This document shows, one piece after another, positions 45,590 through 55,960 of a DNA stretch of 64,000 bases. Position numbers and translations under genes: made by a program. The stretch spans positions 434,001 to 498,000 of the forward strand of contig ML679971.1 of assembly GCA_007922225.1 (NCBI GenBank), given 5' to 3'. The notes under the pieces were generated by a model. It ran no database searches and was not told the DNA's origin. It saw nothing but the letters and a program-made list of their open reading frames with translations. Within the stretch, counting starts at the first letter, position 1; each line of letters opens with the position of its first letter. This stretch comes from Emydura subglobosa (lineage: Eukaryota > Chordata > Testudines > Chelidae).

Positions 45590-46440
45590 TATAGATTATA
45601 TATATTGATTATACTGATTACTTAAGAATTCCCAGTTATCATTCTGAGTGTTAACAGGTTCTTGTCCCAAGATCAGGCCCAGCATTATTCACATTTTTAT
45701 ATAGCTGAGAACCCGATGTGCAGAGCTGCAATGCTCACACTATAGGAACTCTTCTATATTTACAAGTAGTTTATTGATACATTTTGCACAGTCACAAACA
45801 CCCCAACTCAGGAAGGTAGATAGCGATATGACAGAATGTACATCTGCACGTCCATGTACTCACACCATCCCTGGTAGAACAACCTAAAATGTTAGCCATC
45901 ACCATCACCGTCCCCCTCATCGCCAGTGGCACCTCCCAAGGACTCAATCTTTTGCCTATTGCCCCTTGCTGGGATGCAACTTTTATAATACCCTGACACC
46001 ACTACGTTTGATGCATGTTCACCAGGATATTTCCCCTTTTCCTAATGTGTATATCCTCACCTTATTAATGTTGGAATGTCCTTTGCCTATAGGCTAGTAT
46101 ATCAGTGGTGTTAACTTATTATTATGTACGTCAATTCACTACCAGGGCCTTCTTGTGGTTAGGTGTCTGTGGGTGTAGCTCATATACCTGTTATGGATGT
46201 CAATTTGTCGCTGTGACACTCTTATGGTTGGACTCCTGGACGCTCTTGTGGTGGGTTGTTTCTGTGGTCAGAAATTCCCCTTAAACACTCTATTTTCAGC
46301 TCCCCAGTGCTTGTGGTTTTCCATTGGGCCATTTATCTGTTTAAAGTTCATAGGCCTCAAGCCTTATGCTAACTTGCTGAAGCTAATGTCTTACAGGATA
46401 CAGGCCTGTAGGTTCCTTGCATTACTGCTGCATATAATAA
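45590..46440 (-). repeat. Probable solo LTR, antisense
   Basis: On the minus strand there is a TATA-like TATTATAAAAG (45980-45990) followed by AATAAA (45770-45775), about 210 bp apart, as in an LTR promoter and polyadenylation site. TGGT-rich U3-like sequence extends to about 46440. No internal region attached. Confidence 0.5.
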
Positions 46441-46924
46441 AAGCAGCTAAATATAATTAAGGGAAGGCAGTGAATATAGTAAAGGCGAGCTAGCCCTTTG
46501 GGCTACACACAAGTTTCTTGTGCTTTCTTCCATGCTGCCCGTGGAGCACCTTCCCTGAACTAATCCATCCGTTTTTTTCCCCCTTCGAGTCCTTTCTTCA
46601 GCCGCATTCCTACCAGGATTTAGCAGATTGGCCATGGCTAGATCTTGGCATTTAACCATTTGTCCATTTATAGTTTTTTGGTGTTTTTCTTTTTAAATAT
46701 CCCCTCAAAAGATTCAAAGCCACCAAGTTGTGCACACAGCAGCTTTTGGACGTCGTGTCTTCTCACTATTATCCTGGTCCTCCCTCCCCACGTCCCTTCT
46801 GTTGTTTGTCGTACTCACTTGTTGTATCTTGACTTGTAGGCCTTGGGGGACAAAATGTCCTCTGGAAACATCAAGGGGAAGGGAGAAAGAGTTGAGCCAA
46901 AGTGTAACAGCCACTTTGATGGGA
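46441..46924. other. No gene seen
   Basis: Unclassified intron. Confidence 0.4.
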
Positions 46925-47150
46925 AAACTGGTTTTGTGAGTAAGGCACTGGGCTAGGACTCAGCCACAGACTTGTGTGTGATCTTGGACAAGTCTCTTTG
47001 TGCCCCAGTTCCCCATGGGATAATAAAACTTCCTTAGCCTGTCATGTCTATTTAGAATGTAAGTTCCTTGGGGGTAGGAATTGCGTAGGTACTACACTAG
47101 CACGATGGGGTTCCTAGGTGCTACTACAATACAAATAAATGAAAGTAACA
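46925..47150 (+). repeat. MIR-type SINE with L2-like tail, sense
   Basis: GTGAGTAAGGCACTGGGCTA, CAGACTTGTGTGTGATCTTG, GACAAGTCTCTTTGTGCCCC, AGAATGTAAGTTCCTTGGGG, then CTAGCACGATGGGGTTCCTA and TACTACAATACAAATAAATG. It is a nearly full unit and shows that the SINE shares its tail with the L2-like LINEs in this window, the usual basis for SINE mobilisation. Confidence 0.85.
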
Positions 47151-48109
47151 TCTAGCAGGGTGATTCCTGCCTTCTCTGAGCGAGGTTCTTAGGATGGATG
47201 AAGGTTCTTAGCTTTGTGGACCACTGGCCATCTATAATGGGTTTGGGAAGTATCACTGCATCTAGGTTTTTGGTGCCATGTGGGATGGCATTGGGAACAG
47301 GAGCTACCGTATGCCAAGGGGGATTTGTGCATGTGTTTGTGGGGGATGAAAAAAGAGAGACTTTACACATTTCGTGTTGTAAAGAGAGGACACAGATGAC
47401 AAGAGCTGGGGCATCTGCACCCCGTGAGAGACCTGAGGGACAATGATGAGCTTCCAGTCTCAAGAAGCCGATATCACAAAGCGACCTTTTCGTCTCAGTC
47501 GCTCTAGAGACCTAGCTACCAACAAGCGAGTCAAGTTATTAAGTCCTAAACAATAAGAGCGACAGCAACCTCGTGTTACTTTCATCCATGTCTATCACAA
47601 CATAAAGGCCTGGATGCTGTGCCTGTGGAAGTCAGTGGAAAGCCTCTTCTCGGCATCAATGGGCATTGCATCAGGCTTAATAAGGGCATTGTCTCAGAGG
47701 AATGCTCCCAGCCAGGAGGAGGCAAACCGTCTGATGGTAAACATATATCGGGCATCACCCCTAATATGCTACACGGAGTGGCTGAGACGCTGTCAGGCAG
47801 ATTTTATATACTTTAAGATATTTCTGTGTGGGATGGTTTGCCCAGCCATTTAGCAGAGCAGCCTTTGCTCTGCTGAGATATACTGCAAAGCACTGGAGAA
47901 AAAATGAGGATGCTTCCTTTGCTAAAGTTCCTCTAATGCTGGCGTTCCTCATGAAGAATGAAATATTTACTTTAGCAAGGACCCCTTGAAAGTGTTGATT
48001 TTCTCAGAGCCTTGCTTCCTCACACAACCTATCTGTGTTTCTTTCATTTCTCTGTTGCTGAGAGAACCTTATTTTCTTTCAAGTGATGAGTATTTATTTA
48101 GGGTTCAAG
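47151..48109. other. No gene seen
   Basis: Unclassified intron; several short frames without domains. Confidence 0.4.
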
Positions 48110-48265
48110 GCATCTACCCTGTCCATATTTCAGTCCCTATTTAAGACCCACTTCTGCCATGCTGCCTACAGGGAAAAGATTTGACTTGTATGTGTGTTGC
48201 ATATTGTTGCTCCCCCGCCCCTAACCTCTGCCTATGTTTGTCAATCTGTCAAATAGTATTATCTA
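48110..48265 (+). repeat. L2-like LINE fragment
   Basis: TTTCAGTCCCTATTTAAGAC and CCACTTCTGCCATGCTGCCT match the S.FKS.LKTH..H.AY region near 10010-10060. Confidence 0.6.
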
Positions 48266-48299
48266 GTGTTGACAAATTGTATAGTCAATTGTTTGACCA

Positions 48300-49040
48300 C
48301 ACTTTGGTTCATTATAAAATATACTCAAGAGACCAAATAACCAATGTCAGTCAGGTTTATTGCTAAAAGCCAATAATAATATAGTACAGGGAAAAGGTTC
48401 TACATGATACCAGTCTTCGGGAAGCTGTCTGGTACAGCATTGTTACACTCATTTATGCAGAAAGTGTGCTCCTAGAGTTACATCTCTAAAGCCATCTTTT
48501 TATACCCTTCCTGTTTACAAGTAAAAGGTATAGCATAGGTCATCTGAAACTAGATTTATACCAGTCAGCTTTGTACCTTGATTTGTACGATGTTATACCC
48601 CTTATCTTTTTGTTCTGAATACAGGGTACCAAATGTTGTGAAGGCACCTCCTAGGTTTGTACTAGGAGAAAACGATCATATGTCTTGTCCTCTTCCTTTG
48701 GGACATTCTGGTACTGGCCTGGGAGAATAACTCCCTACCTGCTGCTATGATAAAATAATCAGATGTCCTAATTCTGACAATTTTCCTATGTATTTTAAGC
48801 CAAAACTTTGGAATATTTAGCATAAGAGAATAGGATTATAGTAAAGGTAGAGGCCAATTTCGGGTACATAACTGCTATACTATTTTCACTTAATGCTATT
48901 TATGTTTAATGCCTACTAATGTATATATGGTGCAGATAATACACATGAATATGATATATAGCATTAACCACTTCTAATGTTCTCACCAGCAAGGTATGTA
49001 GGAGTCCAGAAAGGTTTGGTTCCAATAAGGATCCAAGCTA
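48300..49040 (-). repeat. Probable solo LTR, antisense
   Basis: On the minus strand a TATA box GGGTATAAAAAG (48496-48507) is followed about 140 bp later by AATAAA (48356-48361). The layout resembles an LTR R region. Right limit uncertain. Confidence 0.5.
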
Positions 49041-49685
49041 TGGAGTCAGGGTAGCAGACTTGACAGACCATTGGTCCCTTCTAGTGTGGCAAATCCTTAT
49101 CTACCTAAATGTTTGTTTTCCAAAATGCACTCCTGCCAGTCTCTAGGTACTGCATGGACAGTCAATACAAAACATTGATCAGAAAAAAAACAAAATTGAC
49201 ATCATCAACTGAAAAAACAACCCTACTTCCACCCTGCAAACCACATTTGAATCACTCAAACCTCAAGCAAAATCTTTAATGAATAAGATATACCTTGCAG
49301 TGTGCCCGGCAAACTTGGGTCTTTTTGAGCCATTGAAGTAAACAAGCCCCCCCCCCAAGAGAATGCCCTGCCTCTATTTCCCTAGTTCTGATATCTGGGA
49401 ACTGTTATCAGGAGCATGCCAGACCATCTTATTTATGAAGATGGTGTGCGGGGAGACAGAATGCAGGTAGACAGGACTGAAGCCACATAGGGCTTCATTG
49501 ATTGAAATCAGTGTTTTGAATTTCATGCAGAAACAAACTGGTGCAATCTATAGGGACTAGGTGTAATGTGCTCCAGAGGTAAAACATCAGCAAGGAAGCA
49601 AGTAGATGCATTTCACACTAGCTTGTGTTTCTGAATCTTCCAGGGTACACAGCCTTCAATACTTTGGTAACTGAGCATCCCACAA
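49041..49685. other. No gene seen
   Basis: Unclassified; a 10-base C run at 49347-49356. Confidence 0.4.
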
Positions 49686-49855
49686 TCACAAAGAGTTTTA
49701 TCTTCACAACACCCTGTGAGATAGGAAGGATCACCCCCATTTCACACATGGGGAAATGAAACATGGGGTTAGATTGTGATTTGCCCAAAGTCACTCAGGG
49801 AGTCTGTGGATTAATCCAGGTTTCTTGAGTCCTAGTCATGCCCTGTCTACTACCA
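49686..49855 (-). repeat. MIR-type SINE, antisense
   Basis: CAACACCCTGTGAGATAGGA, CCCATTTCACACATGGGGAA, TGATTTGCCCAAAGTCACTC and CAGGTTTCTTGAGTCCTAGT. Confidence 0.85.
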
Positions 49856-50825
49856 CCCCCTAGAGAGGGGTCACATATATCACATGTTGCACTAATCCAC
49901 CATGATGGTAACAAACACGTGGATCGCTGTGGTGCATACTGACTAAGCCTTGCCAGTACCTCTTGAGGTAGGCCTATTGCTCTAGACATGCTATTCAGCA
50001 TTTTTTCTGAGGTCTATCTAGGCCTAAACTTTGTGATAAGCTGAGATCTGACGTTGAAGTAGACTCTGAGTTGGGTGTAGATATCAGGTGAAAGGTGGAA
50101 GGGAGGGATGTTTAGGTTGAGAGTCAAGGGAGGTGGGGGTACAGAGGAAGGCTGATAACAGGCAGAAGCTGTTTCATGCTCTCTCCGTGCTGATCCAGGC
50201 TATCCGCCTGCCGTTTAGAAGTTAATCAGCATTCTGACTCTTCCCATGTTTCGTTCAGTATTAATGTGTGAGATGCCAAGGAGAAGGCAATAATAATATC
50301 AAATAAGCAGAGAGGGGAGAAAAGGTACTTGAAAAGAGAAATATCCCAATAATAGGGATAATTAGCAGCAGCGATTTTGAAAAATATCCCCATTTCTATA
50401 AAGCAAACTGACACCTATCAAGCAGGACATTTTAATTCCCACAGTTTGGGGGATGTTTATGGCTTTACTGGGATTAAATACAGTCCTGGTTTTAGAGGGA
50501 AAAAACACACATACCAGGGAACTTGGATTCCCTCCTCTCCCTGTTACACAGAAGGGGGAGTGGGCTGCACATTGGAGAAAAAACATACAGCCCAACTAGC
50601 CTAGAAGAAGAGATATTGCCAATGTTAATGAACTTCATTTAAGGTAGGCCAGATAAAGTTTGGGTCCATTCTCCCCCGCAACAAGTATTTCCATGCTTGG
50701 TGACATCAGGAAGTTAGTATAAGGACAGGCATGACCACGCATATCATTTGTTTCACAGTTATTTCCATTTAGATTATTTTAAATAATAAAAGGTCAGTTT
50801 TAAGACCCTTGTTTTCTTTTTTCAG
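49856..50825. other. End of the 33.5-kb intron
   Basis: Unclassified. The last part is a long pyrimidine tract (CCCTTGTTTTCTTTTTTCAG) that serves as the acceptor of the exon at 50826. Confidence 0.5.
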
Positions 50826-50982
50826 AGGCATCTTCCTCTCCAGTTCTGTGGCCGATGGTCTAAGAGTTCCAGCTGGCTTGATGGGCACCTGCCACAAGAT
50901 GGCGATAATGTCACAGTAGAAAGAGGCCAGATGTTGCTGGTGGATAACACCACTGCCATCCTCAACTTGCTGCATGTCAAAG
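50826..50982 (+). CDS. PKHD1: PKHD1 (fibrocystin) internal exon, start of first G8 domain
   Basis: Internal exon of 157 bp. Acceptor TTTTTTCAG ends at 50825; donor AAAG followed by GTCTGA at 50983. It begins on a codon boundary and ends one base into the next codon (G). Encodes [20 protein letters not shown], then [20 protein letters not shown] and [13 protein letters not shown]. The W..P..GDNV.V..G..LLVD....L..LHVKG pattern is the start of a G8 domain, found in fibrocystin, PKHD1L1, TMEM2 and CEMIP. Two sequons (NVT, NTT) suit an extracellular domain. The remaining G8 strands must come from exons after the window. Confidence 0.85.
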
Positions 50983-51646
50983 GTCTGAGGAGGTTTTTTG
51001 GGTTTTTTTTGTTTCCTCCAGGCTGTGGAGTTTCATTGTCATGATTCCCCTTCCTCCTCTTCCCCTGCCCTCCCCCTCCCCCATCAAATAAAATGTAACA
51101 AGGCACCTAGTCAGAAAGGAGACGTAAGAAACAGTGTGTCAGTGTTTGGTAAACATAGCGAGGATGGGGGGGGAGGGAGGCGATCTGTTTAATTATTATC
51201 TATGCGGAAGGCTTCCTTTATGCCGTTTGAGGCAAACGGACAATATGAATAGGAATGCTTTTATTCCTGGCCGCTGAAAACGCTGCTTCTCTGCCCAGGG
51301 ATTAGGGATAATAGCGATACTGGTAATAACAGCTATGTCTTGTGAGGTGTCTTTGATGCAAGTGTATTGCAAAAGCCTTTACCGAACTAATGATGTTGTT
51401 ACAGAATTATAGGCTACAGTTGCAGAATGTAATAAATAACCCAAGATCCTAGCACTCCGTTGGTGCTGTGTAAATAAAACAGCATAATGAAGAGAGAGCG
51501 CATCAGGTCTGCAGTTCTTACATACCCCGAGTCAAATTCAGACTTGGTGTAAACAGCTGCAGCAATGTTGGAGTCAGTTTTGCCCAATTAAGGACAAAAA
51601 TAACCTGTCGTTCACCATTAGAAACATTTCCATCCTGGAAATAAAG
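50983..51646. other. Start of the next intron
   Basis: Begins GTCTGAGGAGG followed by a GGTTTTTTGGGTTTTTTTTG stretch and CT-rich sequence to 51090. No exon seen. Confidence 0.5.
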
Positions 51647-51775
51647 GTCCCAATCCTCCACACCTTTATGCACATGCTTAATTTTTTAAGCATGTGAGGT
51701 GTCCTGAAGATTTCAGTGGCATTGCTCACATGCTTCGCTTTAAGCACATGTGTATGTCTTTTCAGGATTGGGCCT
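51647..51775. repeat. Hairpin repeat, family D
   Basis: GGTCCCAATCCTCCACACC at the left and TTTTCAGGATTGGGCC at the right are inverted; inside, ATGCACATGCTTAATTTTTT and TTAAGCACATGTGTATG also pair. The centre is AGATTTCAGTGGCATT. Confidence 0.7.
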
Positions 51776-53491
51776 AAACTCTTAGCAGAGGACTTTGTGT
51801 TGTTTTTAAATGCTTACCCTTAACTGTTTGTAAAAGATTTCTTAACAATTGTCATAGGTACTAAGGTCCAGATCCTCAAAGACATTTAGGCCCCTAACTT
51901 CCATTGAAATCACTAGAGGTTGGGCATCTAAATATCTTTGAGAATCTGGGCCTAAACCCTCATTGAGGACTATAAATGCAAGGAATGTGACGTTTTTATT
52001 TATTTTAATCCAGTTTTGAGTTAACAGGCCATAAAGAAGATGGAAACAACTTTACTTTCCCACTACTATCCCTCGATCAGAGATCTCCCAAAATAGCTGA
52101 GTGGAATTTTATCAGGTTTCCTTCAACCTCAAAAAATAAAATAAATACTCTAATTAAGCTGGGGCTAAGATCAAACATGAAAACATTTAGCCCAGTTCCC
52201 CCCTACACCATCCTCCTGCTGAAAATTTTAAGCCTCTGAAAATAGGTTCTTGGTAATGAATGAGTCTTTTTCAGCCCAGATGAGATTATAGTGCTGGAAT
52301 GCATATCTGTACTACTTGTATGAGCTGGGACTGAACTAGAATGCAGGATCTGGGTCTGAACTTTTTGGCTCAGCCCAAATCTATGAAATAGATCCAGAGC
52401 AGGAAACTGAATAAGCATCCCCTTGAACTTCGGGAAAGTTCAGACACATATCTGAACCATGGGCTTGATCCATAGCCTGGTGAGGTCTATGGGTCATTTT
52501 TCCATTATTTTCAGTGAAGGTTGGAAAAGGGTCTTTGTGGCTTGGACTCATTTCATATTCAAAGCAAAGTATTTTCCCTCCGTCATGCTCCTTTTCATTC
52601 TCAACCAGGCCCCATTCAGCTGACCCACATTTTATGGTAGGTACGGTACAGTTATTAAACCAACATTAGAATATTTTAGACCGAGTGACTCTCAGAAGGT
52701 TCTGTTGTATTAATTTAGATGGAATAAATGGGTGCAAAACGTCACAGTTGTTAACATGGCCCTGAAACGATCCAACGTTAAACATTGAACAGTGTAAACA
52801 AGGTTTGGGGTTTTATAACCAGCTACCTCACCCTGCTTAGTGTCATAGCAAACATACCATTAAAAATCTTTTAAACTGCCCGTTTGACAGTCTTTTAGAT
52901 GGTATTAAAGGTAATAATAGCTGTCCTTCTGGGGATAAAGAGAAGTTTGTTTAGATATGTTGGAGCTGTTGTTATTACTTTTGAAGTTTGATCCTGGTTT
53001 TTAAAAGAGAAAACAAGACAAACACACAAGAGGGACAAGGAAAGAAAAGCAAAGATAGAAAATGCAGCTTCGGTCTTAGGTGTCGACTATCCCTTGCGAC
53101 CTCGCTGCTGGAGAAACATAGACCCAGCACACAGTCTGGGAGTGGTTGATAAGATCTGGCAAACTTGTACCAGCATTGGGCGCTTAAGGCATGGCTTTTA
53201 ACTGCCTCTCTTTGGTCACAGGCTTACAGCCGTGTTACAAAATACAGCTGAGTTCACAGTTGGGGTAAATTTGAAGGCCTGATTATTACCACAGTTCTGT
53301 ATTAGACACAGATCAACGTATGGTCATTCATTGTTTGAGGTACCCTGGTTGGTTGAGTGTTTCCTGGAGTCCAGTTTTCTTGTTCCAGGCTGTCTTCACA
53401 ATGGGTCTGACTAAACACTCAATGGGATGGAGTTGGGCAGATTGCCTTGGTTTGATTGAGAGAGAGTCAAAGTCTCTTTATGTCTAATCTG
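51776..53491. other. Intron, unclassified
   Basis: No exon seen. A GTCCAGATCCTCAAAGACAT ... TATCTTTGAGAATCTGGGCC pair (51868-51952) forms an inverted repeat about 85 bp long, another short MITE-like hairpin. Confidence 0.5.
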
Positions 53492-53605
53492 TTATTAGAA
53501 TTACTACAGTTCCAGAGGGATAGCCGTGTTAATCTGTATACAGCAAAAACAAGGAGAGTTCTGTGACACTTTAAAGACTAACACATTTAATTTTTGTAGG
53601 CGTAA

Positions 53606-53635
53606 GCTTTCATGAGACTCCGCTCACTTCGTCAG
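53606..53635 (-). other. Hammerhead-ribozyme-like core, left arm
   Basis: On the minus strand it reads CTGACGA, A, GTGAG, a six-base loop, CTCAT, GAAA, GC. CTGANGA and GAAA are the two invariant strands of the hammerhead core, and GTGAG/CTCAT can form helix II (five pairs including one G-U). One extra A sits before helix II, and the U at position 16.1 is C, so cleavage activity is doubtful. Confidence 0.5.
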
Positions 53636-53710
53636 ATGCAGAGGTAGAATGATACAGTAAATAGTAAATAGTATCTGTTTCCTATTTACTGTATCATTCT
53701 ACCTCTGCAA

Positions 53711-53740
53711 CTGACGAAGTGAGCCAAGTCTCATGAAAGC
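53711..53740 (+). other. Hammerhead-ribozyme-like core, right arm
   Basis: CTGACGA, A, GTGAG, loop CCAAGT, CTCAT, GAAA, GC, the same core as in the left arm with a different helix II loop. The following TTATGCC gives a short helix III (GC/GC) with the same C in place of the expected U. Confidence 0.5.
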
Positions 53741-53897
53741 TTATGCCTACAAAAATGAAATGTGTTAGTCTTTAAAGTGCCACAGAACTCTCCTTGTTTT
53801 TATTACAATTACTGACTCGGTGTCTTAATTACTTCAATTTCTCCATCTGCAAGATGGGATTATAACAATTACTGGCCCTGGTAAGAATCCCTGAACC

Positions 53898-54000
53898 CCC
53901 AATTCAGGAAGGTGCCTAAGCACAAGCAATAGGACTTAAGCAAGTGCTTAAATTTAAGCATGTGCTTACGTGCTTTTCTTAATAAGGGTCTGATTGAGGA
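53898..54000. repeat. Hairpin repeat, family D (partial)
   Basis: AATTCAGGAAGGTGCCTAAG then AAGTGCTTAAATTTAAGCAT and GTGCTTACGTGCTTTTCTTA, ending in GGGTCTGATTGAGG. Confidence 0.55.
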
Positions 54001-55683
54001 TGAACTAGTTAGGCCTTAATCCTGCTGCCATTGAAGTTAGTGGTTTTAATGGTGCAGGATCAGGTAATTAATGTACTTTGAAGCTGAAAAGTGCTATCTC
54101 ACTGGCATTACAGATGGGGAAAGTCTGTTGTCACCTAGTCCATTCCTTTGCCAAGGCAGTATTGTTCCCTCCAGTCTATATCCTTGGGCTGTGTCCCCCC
54201 ATGCGCTTATTGTTACTGGCTTATTATTTTAAATTCTCTCTCTCTTTTTTTTTTTTTTTAAAGACACCATGTGGATTTTTGGATATAGGCACCTAGGGTT
54301 TGATCCTGCACTCATTGAAGGCAGCGGCAAAAAGCCCCACTGACTTTAAAGTTGCAGGACCTAGGCCCTATAGCGTAGAAGTTGTTATGCTAGAGATGAC
54401 CTTGACCTGTACGCACGCACACACACACACATGAACCTGTTTCAGGTGTCATTGTCCCATTGGCCAGAGCAAGAATCAGGAAGCCAAAGACAGCAAAGGA
54501 ATAGGATGAAAGGGTTGGAAGAGGAGTGTCTGTTTCTACCCACTCCTCCCTCTCATCGCAATACTATGAAGTACCAGTAGCCATTATCCTCACATGTGTG
54601 AGTGGAACATGGGCATATAGTTGTTGGCATTGCAACAGTTCAAAATGGCACTTCAAAAGCCAGTTTGTGGGACTTAGCAGAGGATGAGGATGGGAGAATG
54701 GAGACATGACTGGCTTTATATTTGTTTTCTGCTCATATTGTACAATAAATTATACTGTGAACGCAGCAGTTGCAGATTATTTTCATAGTCATAAAGGAAT
54801 TCATTTGGCAACCTTTAAGGGACCCAGGGGCAGAGTCTGCTTTTCTGCCCATCAGGGTGAAACAGGATTAATTCCAGTGGCTTTAGAGAATTACTCCAAA
54901 TTTACACTGGAGTAATAAGAATAAAATTTGGCTCCCATTCTTTACTGAAAACTTGTTAATTTTTTCATGTGCCACTAGCAACGGTTTTCCTTGTCTATGA
55001 ATAGTTAACATTTTCAGCATATATTGGAAGCAATGTACAGCTTCTGACCTCCAAACTGACTCTTAAGCCATAGAGAATGTTTCTAAGCATACCCATATGA
55101 TGCTCATTATTGGCTTCCTTAAATACTGGATTTAACCAACATTTTAAAACTTCACTTGTCTTGGAAAACTAGATAGCTCCGGGGAATTACCTGAGTGATA
55201 GAATATAGAGATCTCCACTTGTAGTTCTGATTCTGGTTCTGATTCTGATTCTGCCCAGGTTTGTAGTGACCAAAACTTGTTGCAATATGGTAGCTGTCTG
55301 AGCTGTTGGAACAGCTCCCAAGGGCACAGTGCTAACTGCCACCAAGAGTTTCACAAAGAAGTTGATGATTGGACGACCCTCACGGAACTCTCCTTCCTAC
55401 AGCAAGTGACTCTAGGTCAAGTTTGGGGAATGGGGCCAGGTGGCGTGTAGAAGTTTCACTACCACGGCCCCTGTTGATCAGGTAGTGACGGAAAGTTATT
55501 GCCCTCTAATAGTTCAGTAGCCCATGTGAAATGAAATGGGGATCTCAGTCCGGTTCACAATGGTCTGGTGCCTACATCGCTAGGGGTATTTTGATAGTAG
55601 TCTTAGCACAGGGCCAAGGAAAGGACAGAGAGGCCCAACTTGAAGTGCTCTCATGTTGCAGAGACAGAATCAGAGAGGGTGTC
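54001..55683. other. Intron, unclassified
   Basis: No exon seen. Has an AC microsatellite at 54413-54430, a T run at 54246-54259 and a TCTGATT repeat (GATTCTGGTTCTGATTCTGA) near 55230-55249. Confidence 0.45.
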
Positions 55684-55960
55684 TGTCACAGAGTGGGATA
55701 GCCATTTAAGGGAGGTTGGGCTTAGCCCCATCTGTAACTAATTATCTGCCTCCCAGGTGGTGGTTCTGACACCAGGGATCAGGTGAGGGCCTGCAGATCA
55801 CCTGCTTCTTCACTAGAAAGCCAACAAGCAGCTCAGTTGAGAAAGAGACCTGCAGGGAGCAGGTAGGCTCCTGTAGATCCTGAGTAAGGGGAAAGGACCT
55901 GGCTTATCTGTTTGATTTATAATGGATTGTTTTGGTTTTGAGAAATAAACCTATCCCTGA
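55684..55960 (+). repeat. Solo LTR, family A copy 2
   Basis: TGTCACAGAGTGGGATAGCC at the left, then CCTCCCAGGTGGTGGTTCTG, AGATCACCTGCTTCTTCACT, and GTTTTGAGAAATAAACCTAT with an AATAAA at 55944-55949. The last part aligns with 8730-8765. No internal region attached. Confidence 0.6.

Larger units (their letters stand above)
53506..53799. mobile_element. Palindromic retroelement fragment, probably Penelope-like, with 14-bp target duplication
   Basis: Two arms (about 53511-53664 and 53682-53799) are inverted copies of one sequence with roughly 95% identity by eye. The arms include AGAGTTCTGTGACACTTTAA, AGACTAACACATTT and GTAGGCGTAAGCTTTCATGA. The left arm is about 35 bp longer. Flanks TTATTAGAATTACT (53492-53505) and TTATTACAATTACT (53800-53813) differ at one base, so this is a target-site duplication. 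Each arm carries a hammerhead-like core (see separate entries). Penelope-like elements are known to carry hammerhead motifs and to insert in inverted or tandem form; the family name is inferred. Confidence 0.75.
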
